64,000 bases of DNA, from positions 124,001 through 188,000 of the forward strand of contig NZ_CP009832.1 in NCBI RefSeq assembly GCF_000959525.1, in the 5' to 3' direction. Origin of the DNA: Burkholderia multivorans ATCC BAA-247 (GTDB lineage: Bacteria; Pseudomonadota; Gammaproteobacteria; Burkholderiales; Burkholderiaceae). The position numbers were made by a program, and so were the translations under genes. Below the pieces are notes generated by a model. That model had not been told where the DNA came from and did no database searches. It saw nothing but the letters and a program-made list of their open reading frames with translations. Shown here in pieces: positions 8,917 to 20,475 of the stretch (the first letter of the stretch is position 1; the number at the start of each line of letters is the position of its first letter).

Positions 8917-9378
8917 TCACTCGGACGCGGGCTTCAACGCGCGGCGGGCGATTTCCCGGGCCGCTCTGTCGAGCAGCTCGCGGATTTCGGCCGCGCACAT
9001 CGCCGCGAGCGGAGCGGAAGCCGCGCTCGGCAGCGCTTTCTTGTCGAAGCGCGTGTGCTGCCGCAGCAGCAGGTCGTATCCCGCGAATTCGGCCCGCCGC
9101 ACGCGAAACGCTTCGCGCGCAAGCCGCTTCACGAGATTGCGCGTCACGGCACGCGGCGCGTACTTCTTGCCGACGACGAGCCCCAGCCGCGCGGGCTGGC
9201 CGGTCGGCTTGCCGTAGATCACGAAATGCGCGGAGCGCCGCCACGGGCGCAAACGAAAAACGGATGAAAATTCATCCGTTTTCAGAAGTCGCGCAGCTTT
9301 CGGGAAGGCGGCTTTCGTCTGCAACGGATTCGCACCCGGTTCGACGGCACCCTCCGCAGGGCTGCGGACGGCGGACAC
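8917..9378 (-). CDS. rnpA: Ribonuclease P protein component
   Basis: The basic protein subunit of RNase P, which helps the catalytic RNA bind and cleave tRNA 5' leaders. The core is recognised by [47 protein letters not shown] (the RNR motif region) and GYDLLLRQ. The start is uncertain: GTG at 9376-9378 is preferred because AAGGCGG lies about 10 bases upstream; TTG at 9385-9387 is almost on top of that site. Either start gives an N-terminal extension of about 25 residues before the conserved core. It begins within 16 bases of the rpmH stop. Confidence 0.92.
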   Translation of the reverse strand: MSAVRSPAEGAVEPGANPLQTKAAFPKAARLLKTDEFSSVFRLRPWRRSAHFVIYGKPTGQPARLGLVVGKKYAPRAVTRNLVKRLAREAFRVRRAEFAGYDLLLRQHTRFDKKALPSAASAPLAAMCAAEIRELLDRAAREIARRALKPASE

Positions 9379-9393
9379 AGCGCGCAACCCGCC

Positions 9394-9528
9394 TTAAATG
9401 GCGAGGCGCTTGCGGCCCTTCGCGCGGCGAGCGTTGATGACCTTGCGGCCGCCTGCCGTCTTCATGCGGACACGGAAGCCATGGGTGCGCTTGCGGCGCG
9501 TCACGGACGGTTGGTAAGTACGTTTCAT
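9394..9528 (-). CDS. rpmH: 50S ribosomal protein L34
   Basis: The complete 44-residue L34, starting [19 protein letters not shown] and ending [11 protein letters not shown], too short for standard ORF cut-offs. It is the first gene of the rpmH-rnpA-yidD-yidC operon, transcribed away from dnaA, the classic arrangement in most bacteria. Confidence 0.97.
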
Positions 9529-9642
9529 GATGCTCTCACTTGTTCGAGAATGTCGAAATTCAGGGGACCGCGTGCCCTTACCGGACGCCTTCGGGCGAAC
9601 GCAATCGCCGGAAATACAGGATTGGTTTTCGCGGAACCCGCT

Positions 9643-9671
9643 ATTTAAACCGTTTTTCTCTTGACGGTCAA
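9643..9671 (-). promoter_or_regulatory. Promoter of the rpmH operon
   Basis: Read on the minus strand, TTGACC (9666-9671) and TTAAAT (9643-9648) are separated by 17 bases. It lies about 115 bases upstream of rpmH in one of the few AT-rich spots of this gap. Confidence 0.7.
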
Positions 9672-9737
9672 TACTTTACGGTGCTTGCGCCTGTGCCGGC
9701 CCTCGCCGATCCGGCCCCGCGACCCACAATCGCACCC

Positions 9738-9746
9738 TGTGGATAA
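9738..9746 (-). promoter_or_regulatory. Single perfect DnaA box upstream of dnaA
   Basis: TGTGGATAA is the exact complement of the consensus TTATCCACA. It lies 26 bases before a TAGAAT -10-like box (9772-9777), a position suited to autoregulation of dnaA. The rest of the 418-base rpmH-dnaA gap (9529-9946) holds only one weak relative (TTATCTCCA, 9784-9792). Confidence 0.7.
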
Positions 9747-9946
9747 GTCCCGCTGTGACCGCGTTTGGCGTTAGAATCTCGCCTTATCTCCAAGAATCCC
9801 GCACGCCGCTTCGGCTCGCGCCTGCCTCGCCCCAGACCGTGACGCAGGCGCCCGAAGCACGCTCGCACGCCGCTTCGGGCCTTGTTGCGCGACCGCGACA
9901 AGGGCGCCGGCGAGTCGCTGTGCACGCATAAAACGACAGTCATTTG

Positions 9947-11521
9947 ATGAACGATTTCTGGCAACACTGTTCCGCACTGCTGGAGCGCGAATTGACGCCC
10001 CAGCAGTACGTGACGTGGATCAAACCCTTGGCCCCGGTGGCCTTCGATGCGTCGGCGAACACGCTGTCCATCGCTGCGCCGAACCGCTTCAAGCTGGACT
10101 GGGTCAAGAGCCAGTTTTCGGGTCGGATCGCCGATCTGGCCCGCGATTTCTGGAACGCGCCGATCGAAGTCCAGTTCGTCCTCGATCCGAAGGCCGGCAT
10201 GCGCAGCCCGGCGGCCGGCGCGGCGCCCGCTGCGCCGCGCGCGCCGCTCGCGAGCGGCCCGGCCGCGACGGTGGCCGCGATCGCGGCGAACCTGACGGCG
10301 AACCAGTCGGCCGCGCCTGCCGCGCCGGCCGACGTGCCGATGACGCCGTCGGCCGCCGCCGCGCATCATCTGAACAACGACGACGCCGACATCGACCTGC
10401 CGAGCCTGCCCGCCCACGAGGCGGCGGCCGGCCGGCGCACCTGGCGTCCGGGCCCCGGCGCCGCGCCCGCGGCAGGCGGCGAGGCCGATTCGATGTACGA
10501 GCGCTCGAAGCTGAACCCGGTGCTCACGTTCGACAACTTCGTGACCGGCAAGGCGAACCAGCTCGCGCGCGCGGCCGCGATCCAGGTCGCGGACAACCCC
10601 GGCATCTCGTACAACCCGCTGTTCCTGTACGGCGGCGTCGGCCTCGGCAAGACGCACCTGATCCACGCGATCGGCAACCAGCTGCTGCTCGACAAGCCCG
10701 GCGCGCGGATCCGCTACATCCACGCGGAGCAATACGTGTCGGACGTCGTGAAGGCGTACCAGCGCAAGGCGTTCGACGATTTCAAGCGCTACTACCACTC
10801 GCTCGACCTGCTGCTGATCGACGACATCCAGTTCTTCTCGGGCAAGTCGCGCACGCAGGAGGAATTCTTCTACGCGTTCGAGGCGCTCGTCGCGAACAAG
10901 GCGCAGGTGATCATCACCAGCGATACGTATCCGAAGGAGATTTCGGGGATCGACGATCGCCTGATCTCGCGCTTCGATTCCGGGCTGACCGTCGCGATCG
11001 AGCCGCCCGAGCTCGAGATGCGCGTCGCGATCCTGATGCGCAAGGCGCAGTCCGAAGGCGTGAACCTGTCGGAAGACGTCGCGTTCTTCGTCGCGAAGCA
11101 TCTGCGCTCGAACGTGCGCGAGCTCGAGGGCGCGCTGCGCAAGATCCTCGCGTATTCGAAGTTCCACGGCCGCGAGATCTCGATCGAGCTGACCAAGGAA
11201 GCGCTGAAGGATCTGCTGACCGTGCAGAACCGGCAGATTTCGGTCGAGAACATCCAGAAGACCGTCGCCGACTTCTACAACATCAAGGTCGCCGACATGT
11301 ATTCGAAGAAGCGTCCGGCGAACATCGCGCGGCCGCGGCAGATCGCGATGTATCTGGCGAAGGAACTGACGCAAAAGAGCCTGCCCGAGATCGGCGAGCT
11401 GTTCGGCGGACGCGATCACACGACCGTGCTGCACGCGGTGCGCAAGATCGCCGACGAACGCAGCAAGGACGCGCAGCTGAACCACGAACTGCACGTGCTG
11501 GAGCAGACGCTGAAGGGTTGA
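9947..11521 (+). CDS. dnaA: Chromosomal replication initiator DnaA
   Basis: A 524-residue AAA+ initiator that binds DnaA boxes and melts oriC. Domain I ([28 protein letters not shown], residues 1-80) recruits the helicase. An Ala/Pro-rich linker (about 85-185) follows. Domain III has Walker [10 protein letters not shown] (229-237) and Walker B LLLIDDIQ (288-295). Domain IV ends with the DnaA-box signature [17 protein letters not shown] at 9947 is chosen; a TTG directly before it is less likely. dnaN follows after 168 bases, so the two are probably co-regulated. Confidence 0.98.
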   Translation: MNDFWQHCSALLERELTPQQYVTWIKPLAPVAFDASANTLSIAAPNRFKLDWVKSQFSGRIADLARDFWNAPIEVQFVLDPKAGMRSPAAGAAPAAPRAPLASGPAATVAAIAANLTANQSAAPAAPADVPMTPSAAAAHHLNNDDADIDLPSLPAHEAAAGRRTWRPGPGAAPAAGGEADSMYERSKLNPVLTFDNFVTGKANQLARAAAIQVADNPGISYNPLFLYGGVGLGKTHLIHAIGNQLLLDKPGARIRYIHAEQYVSDVVKAYQRKAFDDFKRYYHSLDLLLIDDIQFFSGKSRTQEEFFYAFEALVANKAQVIITSDTYPKEISGIDDRLISRFDSGLTVAIEPPELEMRVAILMRKAQSEGVNLSEDVAFFVAKHLRSNVRELEGALRKILAYSKFHGREISIELTKEALKDLLTVQNRQISVENIQKTVADFYNIKVADMYSKKRPANIARPRQIAMYLAKELTQKSLPEIGELFGGRDHTTVLHAVRKIADERSKDAQLNHELHVLEQTLKG

Positions 11522-11689
11522 GCGCGCCGCGCACTTGAGAATCATGAGTCCGCCCCAATTTAGGAGGGGCGATTCGGTTTTGAGGCACAATACAGGTTTG
11601 ACCGCCCCGGCGTCGGCGGGCAATACGTCCGGCCGCGGGGCGCTGCGAGGCTGCTGCGCTGCAGGCCGTCATCTCAACGAAGGAACTCT

Positions 11690-12796
11690 ATGCAACTGGT
11701 CAAGACCGAACGAGACACCCTCCTCAGGCCGCTGCAAACGGTCAGCGGCATCGTCGAGCGCCGCCACACGTTGCCGATCCTCGCCAACCTGCTGATCACG
11801 AAGAACGGCCCGGACGTTTCTTTCCTGTCGACCGACCTGGAGCTGCAGATCACGACGCGCGCCGATTTCGGCGTCGGCAGCGACCAGGTGGCCACCACCG
11901 TCGCGGCCCGCAAGCTGCTCGACATCCTGCGCGCGATGCCCGACGGCCAGGTCACGCTGTCGCTCGCGGACAAGCGCCTCACCGTTCAGTCGGGCAAGAG
12001 CCGCTTCGCACTGCAGACGCTCGCGGCCGACGAGTTCCCGACCGTCGCGCAGGCGAAGGATTTCGGCGCGAGCCTGACCGTCCCGCAGAAGTCGTTCCGC
12101 CAGCTGCTCGGCATGGTGCACTTCGCGATGGCGCAGCAGGACATCCGCTACTACCTGAACGGCATGCTGCTCGTCGTCGACGGCGATCAGCTGATGGCCG
12201 TGGCCACCGACGGCCACCGTCTCGCGTTCTCGTCGATGAAGATCGACGGCGGCACGTTCGGGCGCCAGGAAGTGATCGTTCCGCGCAAGACCATTCTCGA
12301 GCTGCAGCGCCTGCTCGAAGACATCGACGACACCGTCACGATCGACATCGCCCAGACGCAGGCGAAGTTCACGTTCGGCCAGGTCGAGTTGGTGTCGAAG
12401 CTCGTCGAGGGCAAGTTCCCCGACTTCCAGCGCGTGATTCCGAAGGCGCACAAGAACACGTTCCAGATCGGCCGCGAGGAACTGCAGCGTTCGCTGCAAC
12501 GTGCGGCGATCCTGACCTCGGACAAGTTCAAGGGCGTGCGCTGCATCGTCGCGCCCGGTCAGCTGAAGATCATGTCGACCAACGCCGATCAGGAAGAGGC
12601 GCAGGAAGAACTGGAAATCGCGTATCAGGGCGATACCGTCGACATCGGCTTCAACGTCACGTATCTGCTCGACGTGCTCGCGAACCTGAAGGTCGACACC
12701 GTGCAGGTGAGCCTCGGCGACGCGAGCTCGAGCGCACTGATCACCGTGCCCGAGAACGACGAGTTCAAGTATGTCGTGATGCCGATGCGCATCTGA
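11690..12796 (+). CDS. dnaN: DNA polymerase III beta sliding clamp
   Basis: The 368-residue beta clamp, which as a dimer rings DNA and tethers polymerases and repair proteins. The N-terminus MQLVKTERDTLLRPLQTVSGIVERRHTLPILANLL and the C-terminal PMRI are conserved. GAAGGAA lies eight bases before the ATG. The preceding gap contains a GC hairpin (11551-11571) and a possible ACAATA -10 element near 11590, suggesting an additional dnaN promoter. Confidence 0.98.
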   Translation: MQLVKTERDTLLRPLQTVSGIVERRHTLPILANLLITKNGPDVSFLSTDLELQITTRADFGVGSDQVATTVAARKLLDILRAMPDGQVTLSLADKRLTVQSGKSRFALQTLAADEFPTVAQAKDFGASLTVPQKSFRQLLGMVHFAMAQQDIRYYLNGMLLVVDGDQLMAVATDGHRLAFSSMKIDGGTFGRQEVIVPRKTILELQRLLEDIDDTVTIDIAQTQAKFTFGQVELVSKLVEGKFPDFQRVIPKAHKNTFQIGREELQRSLQRAAILTSDKFKGVRCIVAPGQLKIMSTNADQEEAQEELEIAYQGDTVDIGFNVTYLLDVLANLKVDTVQVSLGDASSSALITVPENDEFKYVVMPMRI

Positions 12797-12960
12797 CGCG
12801 CGCGACACACGACACATTCCAGGGGGCGGCAAGCCCCTTTGGCGTTTTTATGGCGATTCGACAACCCCTCCTCTCCGCGCCGGGCCGGCGCCCTGGAGGG
12901 GCCAGGAAAACTGGAGCGGCCCGGCGTTTCCTCGCGGAAACGCACCGCGCCGCCGCTTGA

Positions 12961-15462
<2,502 letters not shown>

Positions 15463-15521
15463 TGTGTTGTCGGGCAACGCATAACGCCATACGCTTTCGA
15501 CGTATAAGACGAGAGCTTTTT

Positions 15522-15550
15522 AAAGGGAACGCAATTGCGTTCCCTTTTTT
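15522..15550 (+). terminator. gyrB terminator
   Basis: A perfect 12-bp stem (AAAGGGAACGCA / TGCGTTCCCTTT) with a very short loop and a T run, about 60 bases past the gyrB stop. Confidence 0.9.
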
Positions 15551-15915
15551 GTGCTCAGCGTTCGGGAGACGGTTGCTTCAAAAGCCGTCTTCTTGGGAGG
15601 CCACCATCCAGACGCGTTTCAGCTGTATAGGCCGAGACCTCCCCGGTCAGTCAACGTCAGGTTAGGTCTCGGCCAATACGACCGCTCGCCGCCAATGGCG
15701 GTGATCGACCCTGAGCTGACAATCGACGCGGCGCAGACTCGGCGGCACGTTACAAGGTAGAACGACCGCACGGCCCACTGTTGCTACGGCCAACTCGGCG
15801 GCCATTGCGAATGCTCAGGTATCGGTGCTCGCAGGGCGGCCATAAGTTGCCCGCACCTGTCATTCCCACCATAACAGCCTCAACCGTCCGAGCTGAGACA
15901 AGCAGATAGCATCGG
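15551..15915. other. Non-coding left flank of the defence-like insert
   Basis: About 365 bases with no supported gene. It contains an 11-bp inverted repeat (15630-15640 / 15664-15674). It may be remnant mobile DNA at the junction between gyrB and the insert. Confidence 0.4.
15630..15674. repeat. 11-bp inverted repeat with 23-base loop
   Basis: GGCCGAGACCT (15630-15640) and its exact complement AGGTCTCGGCC (15664-15674). There is no T run, so it is not a standard terminator. It could be a protein-binding palindrome, a structured RNA, or an inverted end of a decayed element. Confidence 0.5.
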
Positions 15916-16914
15916 TCAGTTTGTATCCTCGAGGCTGAAGCCTATCCCTGCAATTGTCGTCTTTGGAAAAAGACTGCGAAGCTCTTCCGTGATGTATGGA
16001 ATGTATCCCTTTAATGGTCCTGTTATCAATTCTGCGTTCGCTAGGGCTCCAATGCAGAACTGAAGGAGCGAAATGCTCTTGGGGTATGCCGCTCCAACTT
16101 GATCCAAGGCCGCCTCGATGGTTTCCAAACGTTTCTCAACGAACCGTTCAGCTACCGCTCCCTTTACCGCATCCTTACTGGTCGAAATGATAAGGCGTTG
16201 GACATTCTCACAGAATCGCATCCAGCTTAATGGGCGTATTTCTAGGGGAAGAGTTCCTTCATCAAATCGAGAGCGAAATACCTGTTCTATTCTGGCTCGA
16301 ATAGCCACGTCCGGCCATTTCTGCTTGTGAATAGCATTCGCTGCGCCATCGAAGCCCAAAACTAGCATATCTAACTGCTCGACCGACGCTTTTAGCTGTG
16401 CAGCCAGCCTCAAACGACTCCAATCGACCCGCTCACCTTTGTACGCTAATGAATGCGTCGCTACTGACCATGCATGTTCGAACGCTGTACGAACTTGAAT
16501 TTCAAATGAAATCTTCGTCAATTCGCTATGTGCGGCGAAATCACTGCTCCGCAGTTTGGCAACAACGCGGGTCGCATCGAACCGAAAAACTGCGGGATCT
16601 TTAAGAGTTGTTCCTCGCAATTTTATTTCAACAACATCAAATTGGTCCTTGAGCCATTGAATCACCTGTTCCTCTTCATCGAGGAACGGAATTACTATGG
16701 AGCATCCGTACAGGTCGTCAAGTTTGCTCCAACTGTCAAAACGACCCGTTTCGATCTTCTCGAAGAGCGACTCAGTATCCTTGAGGCGCCCTACGAATGC
16801 GTAACCGTGCGCGTTGCAAAAATTAAAAATTCGTTCGCGAGCACGCTGCTCAACCTTCTCAAGGTAAGGCTTATACAGGTTGTGCTTTTGGACAAGCTGC
16901 GCAGGGATGATCAC
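15916..16914 (-). CDS. RelA/SpoT synthetase-domain protein (candidate toxin or defence effector)
   Basis: A 332-residue soluble protein with a RelA/SpoT nucleotidyltransferase-like domain in the first 160 residues. The ATP-binding pattern GRxKxxxSxxxK is intact (G42, R43, K45, S49, K53). It is followed by DDLYGCSIVIP (D66/D67) and the catalytic-Glu segment SFEIQVRT (E138) with H147, W149, H154 and YK at 158-159, as in small alarmone synthetases. The usual acceptor-binding GYxSxH loop is not seen before EIQVRT, so the substrate may not be GDP/GTP. No HD hydrolase, TGS or ACT domain. The last 170 residues are helical and unassigned. It overlaps the DUF262 gene by 4 bases, so the two are translationally coupled. 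Lower GC than the neighbours suggests acquisition. Confidence 0.75.
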   Translation of the reverse strand: MIIPAQLVQKHNLYKPYLEKVEQRARERIFNFCNAHGYAFVGRLKDTESLFEKIETGRFDSWSKLDDLYGCSIVIPFLDEEEQVIQWLKDQFDVVEIKLRGTTLKDPAVFRFDATRVVAKLRSSDFAAHSELTKISFEIQVRTAFEHAWSVATHSLAYKGERVDWSRLRLAAQLKASVEQLDMLVLGFDGAANAIHKQKWPDVAIRARIEQVFRSRFDEGTLPLEIRPLSWMRFCENVQRLIISTSKDAVKGAVAERFVEKRLETIEAALDQVGAAYPKSISLLQFCIGALANAELITGPLKGYIPYITEELRSLFPKTTIAGIGFSLEDTN

Positions 16915-17945
16915 GCTTGTTTCACCGCCAGTATAGATCGCATGTACCGCACACGTGTCTCGCGCGGCCCTTTGTCGTTCGATGCAGATCTTGCTGCATC
17001 GAAATAGTTAGCAAGCGCGAGATCGGCTTCGCGAGCCTCCAAAAGGTCAACTGTGTTCACAAATCTGCGCAATGCGGCCGCAGATTGCTCAGTTGACCCG
17101 AGTTGCCCATCCTGTTGCAGTGAATCTATAGCGCCAAAAAGGGCGTAGAAATCCGCCTGATTTCGAAGTCGTGTGACAGCAAGATCTTCATCAGCTGCTA
17201 ACACGCCTGCAATGTACGAAATCGCCGCACGGTACCGCGCATCACATTCGACACGCGCCTCCCATTCAGAGTCACGATCCGCAAAGGCCTTATCCAAGTC
17301 ATCTTGGCTGTAGCCCCGCGGCCCTTCTTCGAGCAACAACAAAAGGAGGGCAGTGAACTCAACATCCTTCATTTGCTTCCTGGACTGAGCGGCGAAGCGA
17401 GGAAAGTTGGCCGGCAGCACTGACTGTTGCCACTCCGACAACTGCTCCGATAGCTGAATAAATTCCCCGTCCAGCCTTGCGTGGCGAAGTTCTTGGGCCG
17501 TTAGTTTTGCGACATTTCTATTAATTCGATCGAAAATCGAATTAATTACGCCCTCATCATTCGTCGGAATATATTCAACGAGCAATTGATACGACCAAAA
17601 TGCCCGACGCACATTCTCGTCAAGTCCCTCGAAATACTTCCCTCGAAGCGCGGTTAACTCAGATTTCTCGCCGACAGCAAATTTTCCCTGCACAAACTCG
17701 AGGATGGTAGTAATCCGCTGCTTACCATCAACAACGTGATACATGGATGTTCCCTCTGCACTTATTTCCTCGTAGAGAAATATCGCAGGAGCGGGATAAT
17801 TAAGCAGGACGGTGTCAATGAAGTACGCTTTAAACGCATCATTCCAAACGCTCCGTCGCTGGTATGGCGGATCTAGGTCAAGAGCAGATCTCTTGTAGAG
17901 ATCATAGAACCAGCTTAGGTTCTGAAAATTTTGTCGGCGGATCAT
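16911..17945 (-). CDS. DUF262 domain protein (ParB/Srx-like fold), partner of the RSH-like gene
   Basis: A 344-residue protein of the DUF262 group. PPYQRRSVW (26-34) and the hallmark DGKQR (73-77, in YHVVDGKQRITTILEFVQGKF) are clear. DUF262 is the N-terminal domain of GmrSD-type modification-dependent restriction enzymes and of several phage-defence proteins; the DGQR-like motif is tied to nucleotide-driven nuclease or regulatory activity. The usual C-terminal HNH (DUF1524) domain is absent; the C-terminal half is alpha-helical. It starts at ATG 17945 and its end overlaps the next gene, forming a two-gene unit. A shared defence or toxin-antitoxin role is inference. Confidence 0.78.
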   Translation of the reverse strand: MIRRQNFQNLSWFYDLYKRSALDLDPPYQRRSVWNDAFKAYFIDTVLLNYPAPAIFLYEEISAEGTSMYHVVDGKQRITTILEFVQGKFAVGEKSELTALRGKYFEGLDENVRRAFWSYQLLVEYIPTNDEGVINSIFDRINRNVAKLTAQELRHARLDGEFIQLSEQLSEWQQSVLPANFPRFAAQSRKQMKDVEFTALLLLLLEEGPRGYSQDDLDKAFADRDSEWEARVECDARYRAAISYIAGVLAADEDLAVTRLRNQADFYALFGAIDSLQQDGQLGSTEQSAAALRRFVNTVDLLEAREADLALANYFDAARSASNDKGPRETRVRYMRSILAVKQA

Positions 17946-18198
17946 ATTTTAAGAAAGTGGTGTTGTAAGGTGACGTCGGACCGCACAAATATACCAGCTA
18001 CGGCAGTAATGCGTGATGGTCCAACTGAACTGCCGGAATATGTCGATGGCACATATTACCGGAACCGAAAGCCGGTGAAGCTGCCACCACTGCGAGCTTC
18101 CGGGAGCGCACTGGTCGTTCCGGCGTCTTCATGCATGAACCAGTGAACGGCTCTTCATGGCCGAACTGAGTCAGCCGATCTGACGCTGACCGTTGGAT

Positions 18199-19218
18199 CT
18201 AGTCCAACCTTTTACATTTCAGCGGCAGCTCGGCTTTGAGATCCTCATCCAGCCGCTCGTATTGCTCGAACAGTTGTTCGAGCAGTTCCTTCTGCGTCCA
18301 GAGGCGCAGCCGAAAGAACTGTGAAGCGAGCTGTTTTTGCACGTTGCCTTTGAAGCCGCCCCATGCCACGAACAGGCCTTGGTCGGCATTGAACTTCGTC
18401 ATGGCACCCAGCAGTTTGTCTACCGGCTCGCGGCCAATCGGCGAGTCTTCGGACTTTACCTCCACACACAAACGCGGCGCCGAAAAACCGAGAGGGCCTG
18501 AGCCCGCGAGAATGTCGGTACCACCGTCTGCACCCTCCGGGCTGCGGTAGGTGGTGTAGCCCTGCGCTTTCAAGATACCTTCGACCAATCGCGTCAAGCC
18601 GTGCCCCTTGAAGCGTGCTGACACCAACGCGGCGATCTGGTCCCGTGCGAGTTCATCGAGGTCAGTGTCCGCCGCCTCCACGTCCGTCGTCGTTGCCGTG
18701 GCAGCCTTGGCGGGCGCTGCGAGGGTTTCTGCCTTCCACCCGTTGGCTCGCATAGCGGCAATCCGCTGCTCTGCGTTGTTACGCTGAATGCGGCAGATCG
18801 TCAGGAACGCACCGAAAGAGAACAGCAGGTCTTTGCCAAAGTGTGTTCGCGGAATCGCCTCCCCGATCCACTTAACGGGTCGCCAATGGAAGAAGGGATT
18901 CGGCCCGGCCTTCTCGGCATGGTAGTCGCCGGTGATCTCACCAATATAGACTGCCGCTTGGGTCTTCAGCGGCAACACTACCAGGTCACCCTTTTGCATT
19001 TCATGCGCAAACGGCCAAACCTGACTCACCCAATTCAACACGGTCTCGCGCTTCGCCTCAGGGTAGCGCTGTGTCATTTCCGCCGTCAACTCGTTACGCT
19101 GCTCGAGCTGCGCGAGATCCACGTCCAAGTCATCCCAGGTCACATAAATCCGGCTCTCCTGGATGAACTTCTGTTCATATTCGCCGTGCGAGCCGGCACG
19201 GACCAGCCAAATCGCCAT
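18199..19218 (-). CDS. Mrr-type restriction endonuclease
   Basis: A 339-residue protein with a C-terminal Mrr_cat nuclease domain: GADGGTDI (catalytic D235) followed by LCVEVKSE (E253, K255), a complete D...ExK site, then PVDKLLGAMTKFNADQGLFVAWGGFKG. The N-terminal half (MAIWLVRAGSHGEYEQKFIQ ... KGDLVVLPLKTQAAVYIGEI) resembles the DNA- or modification-sensing domains fused to Mrr nucleases. Such enzymes cut foreign, often methylated, DNA. No methylase gene is adjacent, consistent with modification-dependent restriction. It is monocistronic, 253 bases upstream of the DUF262 start in the same orientation. That 253-base gap (17946-18198) contains no convincing gene. Confidence 0.85.
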   Translation of the reverse strand: MAIWLVRAGSHGEYEQKFIQESRIYVTWDDLDVDLAQLEQRNELTAEMTQRYPEAKRETVLNWVSQVWPFAHEMQKGDLVVLPLKTQAAVYIGEITGDYHAEKAGPNPFFHWRPVKWIGEAIPRTHFGKDLLFSFGAFLTICRIQRNNAEQRIAAMRANGWKAETLAAPAKAATATTTDVEAADTDLDELARDQIAALVSARFKGHGLTRLVEGILKAQGYTTYRSPEGADGGTDILAGSGPLGFSAPRLCVEVKSEDSPIGREPVDKLLGAMTKFNADQGLFVAWGGFKGNVQKQLASQFFRLRLWTQKELLEQLFEQYERLDEDLKAELPLKCKRLD

Positions 19219-19832
19219 ATTTCTTCGAGTCCTCAGTGTTCAGCAGTCGCGAATGCGGCAGCCGGTGCGGCCAATAAGCGCTCAGCGTTATCGATCCGAG
19301 ATATACCGGCCGGCTACGAGGCAAACACTCACTTTGATCGAGAATGATTTGAACGCCTTCACGCCCTTTGTCCATGATCAACGGTCATCGTGTTAGGAGA
19401 GACGACGCTCCGGCCGCTCCGCAAACATCAGTACACGAATCACGACTCCGCGAAGGGAGAGTAGTCGCAGTTTCGCATTCGGTGACTGCAATCGGTCTGG
19501 GGAGGCAGCGTTGCTGCGGCAATGGATTATAGCGACGGAACTGGCGACCGGGCGTCCGCCGAACACGGCTGCGCGACTTATTTCCAAATGCGCATACTCG
19601 TCCGAGGCTTCGACGTCGGCCCTTTTCCGAAGAAAAAGAAGATAACGCCGTGATGAAATTACATGTCCAGTTCCATCGCAAGCTTCAAGCTTCGCTTGCG
19701 TTCCAGTGACGTGATTGCTCGTCTCCAAAGCTCCTGAACTGCGATCCCATCCACAATTTGCCTTCTAGCCGCGTCCTCCTTTTTCGCAATTTCAAGATGC
19801 CAGCTTAGCTAGAGTTACAACAGCACCACACC
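19219..19832. other. Right flank of the defence-like insert, no supported gene
   Basis: About 610 bases. Open frames on the minus strand (19393-19728 and 19385-19681) have no recognisable family, no clear ribosome-binding site and overlap each other. A small palindrome lies at about 19677-19700. It probably contains the Mrr promoter and decayed DNA. Confidence 0.4.
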
Positions 19833-19860
19833 GAAAAAGCGCAGGCCGCTTCACGCGGCC
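19833..19860 (-). terminator. Terminator of the peroxidase-cytochrome b561 operon
   Basis: On the minus strand GGCCGC-loop-GCGGCC (19844-19860) is followed by TGCGCTTTTTC. It lies about 80 bases past the cytochrome gene stop. Confidence 0.6.
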
Positions 19861-19941
19861 CTTGCTTCATCCACGGCTGGCTCAACGCAAATCACTTCCG
19901 TCATCAACCGTTACAGACGTGAGCACGACAACGCCCCGCCC

Positions 19942-20475
19942 TCACCTCCCCACCATCGCCCGCAGCACCCCATCCCTCCGAATCAACCCGTGATAAAGCG
20001 CCGCGCCAAAATGCGCGAGGAACGTCAAAAAGAACAGATAAGCCAGCACGCGATGCGCGACCCTGAGCCACGCGAACGTCACCGGATTCGCCGCAACGAT
20101 CGCGGGCAACTGCACGCCACCACCGAGCGTCACCGGATACCCACCCGCCGACAGCATCGCCCATCCAATCAGCGGCATCGCGACCATCAACGCATACAGC
20201 ACAAGATGCGACCCATGCGCGGCCACCTTCTGCCACCACGGCAGATCGTCAGGCAACGCCGGCGGCTTCGACGAAAGCCGCACCACGATCCGCACACAAA
20301 CGAGCACCAGCACGGCCACACCCAGCGGCTTATGCAGCGCTACCAGAAAATCGTGCCGCTCGGACACCGACGCCACCATCCCCACGCCGACGAACAGCAT
20401 CGTGAGCACCATCGCGGCCATCACCCAATGCAGCACGCGCGCCGGCAAACTGAAAGTCGTAGAAGCCTTCATCAT
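19942..20475 (-). CDS. Cytochrome b561-family membrane protein
   Basis: A 177-residue, four-helix inner-membrane cytochrome of the b561 group. Haem-ligand histidines are visible in ARVLHWVMA, ALHKPLGV, HGSHLVLY and VAHRVLAYLFF. These proteins pass electrons between the quinone pool and periplasmic partners. The start is a double ATG (20470-20475) that overlaps the end of the peroxidase gene, so the two are translationally coupled. This suggests that the cytochrome supplies electrons to the exported peroxidase (inference). Controlled from the ECF-type promoter in front of the peroxidase gene. Confidence 0.9.
   Translation of the reverse strand: MMKASTTFSLPARVLHWVMAAMVLTMLFVGVGMVASVSERHDFLVALHKPLGVAVLVLVCVRIVVRLSSKPPALPDDLPWWQKVAAHGSHLVLYALMVAMPLIGWAMLSAGGYPVTLGGGVQLPAIVAANPVTFAWLRVAHRVLAYLFFLTFLAHFGAALYHGLIRRDGVLRAMVGR

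Noticed and set aside
17931-18146. 71-codon plus-strand frame between the DUF262 and mrr genes
   Set aside because: No ribosome-binding site, no family resemblance, and it overlaps the DUF262 start. It might be a decayed fragment but cannot be supported.
19393-19728. 111-codon minus-strand frame in the right flank of the defence-like insert
   Set aside because: A second frame overlaps it, there is no ribosome-binding site and no recognisable domain.
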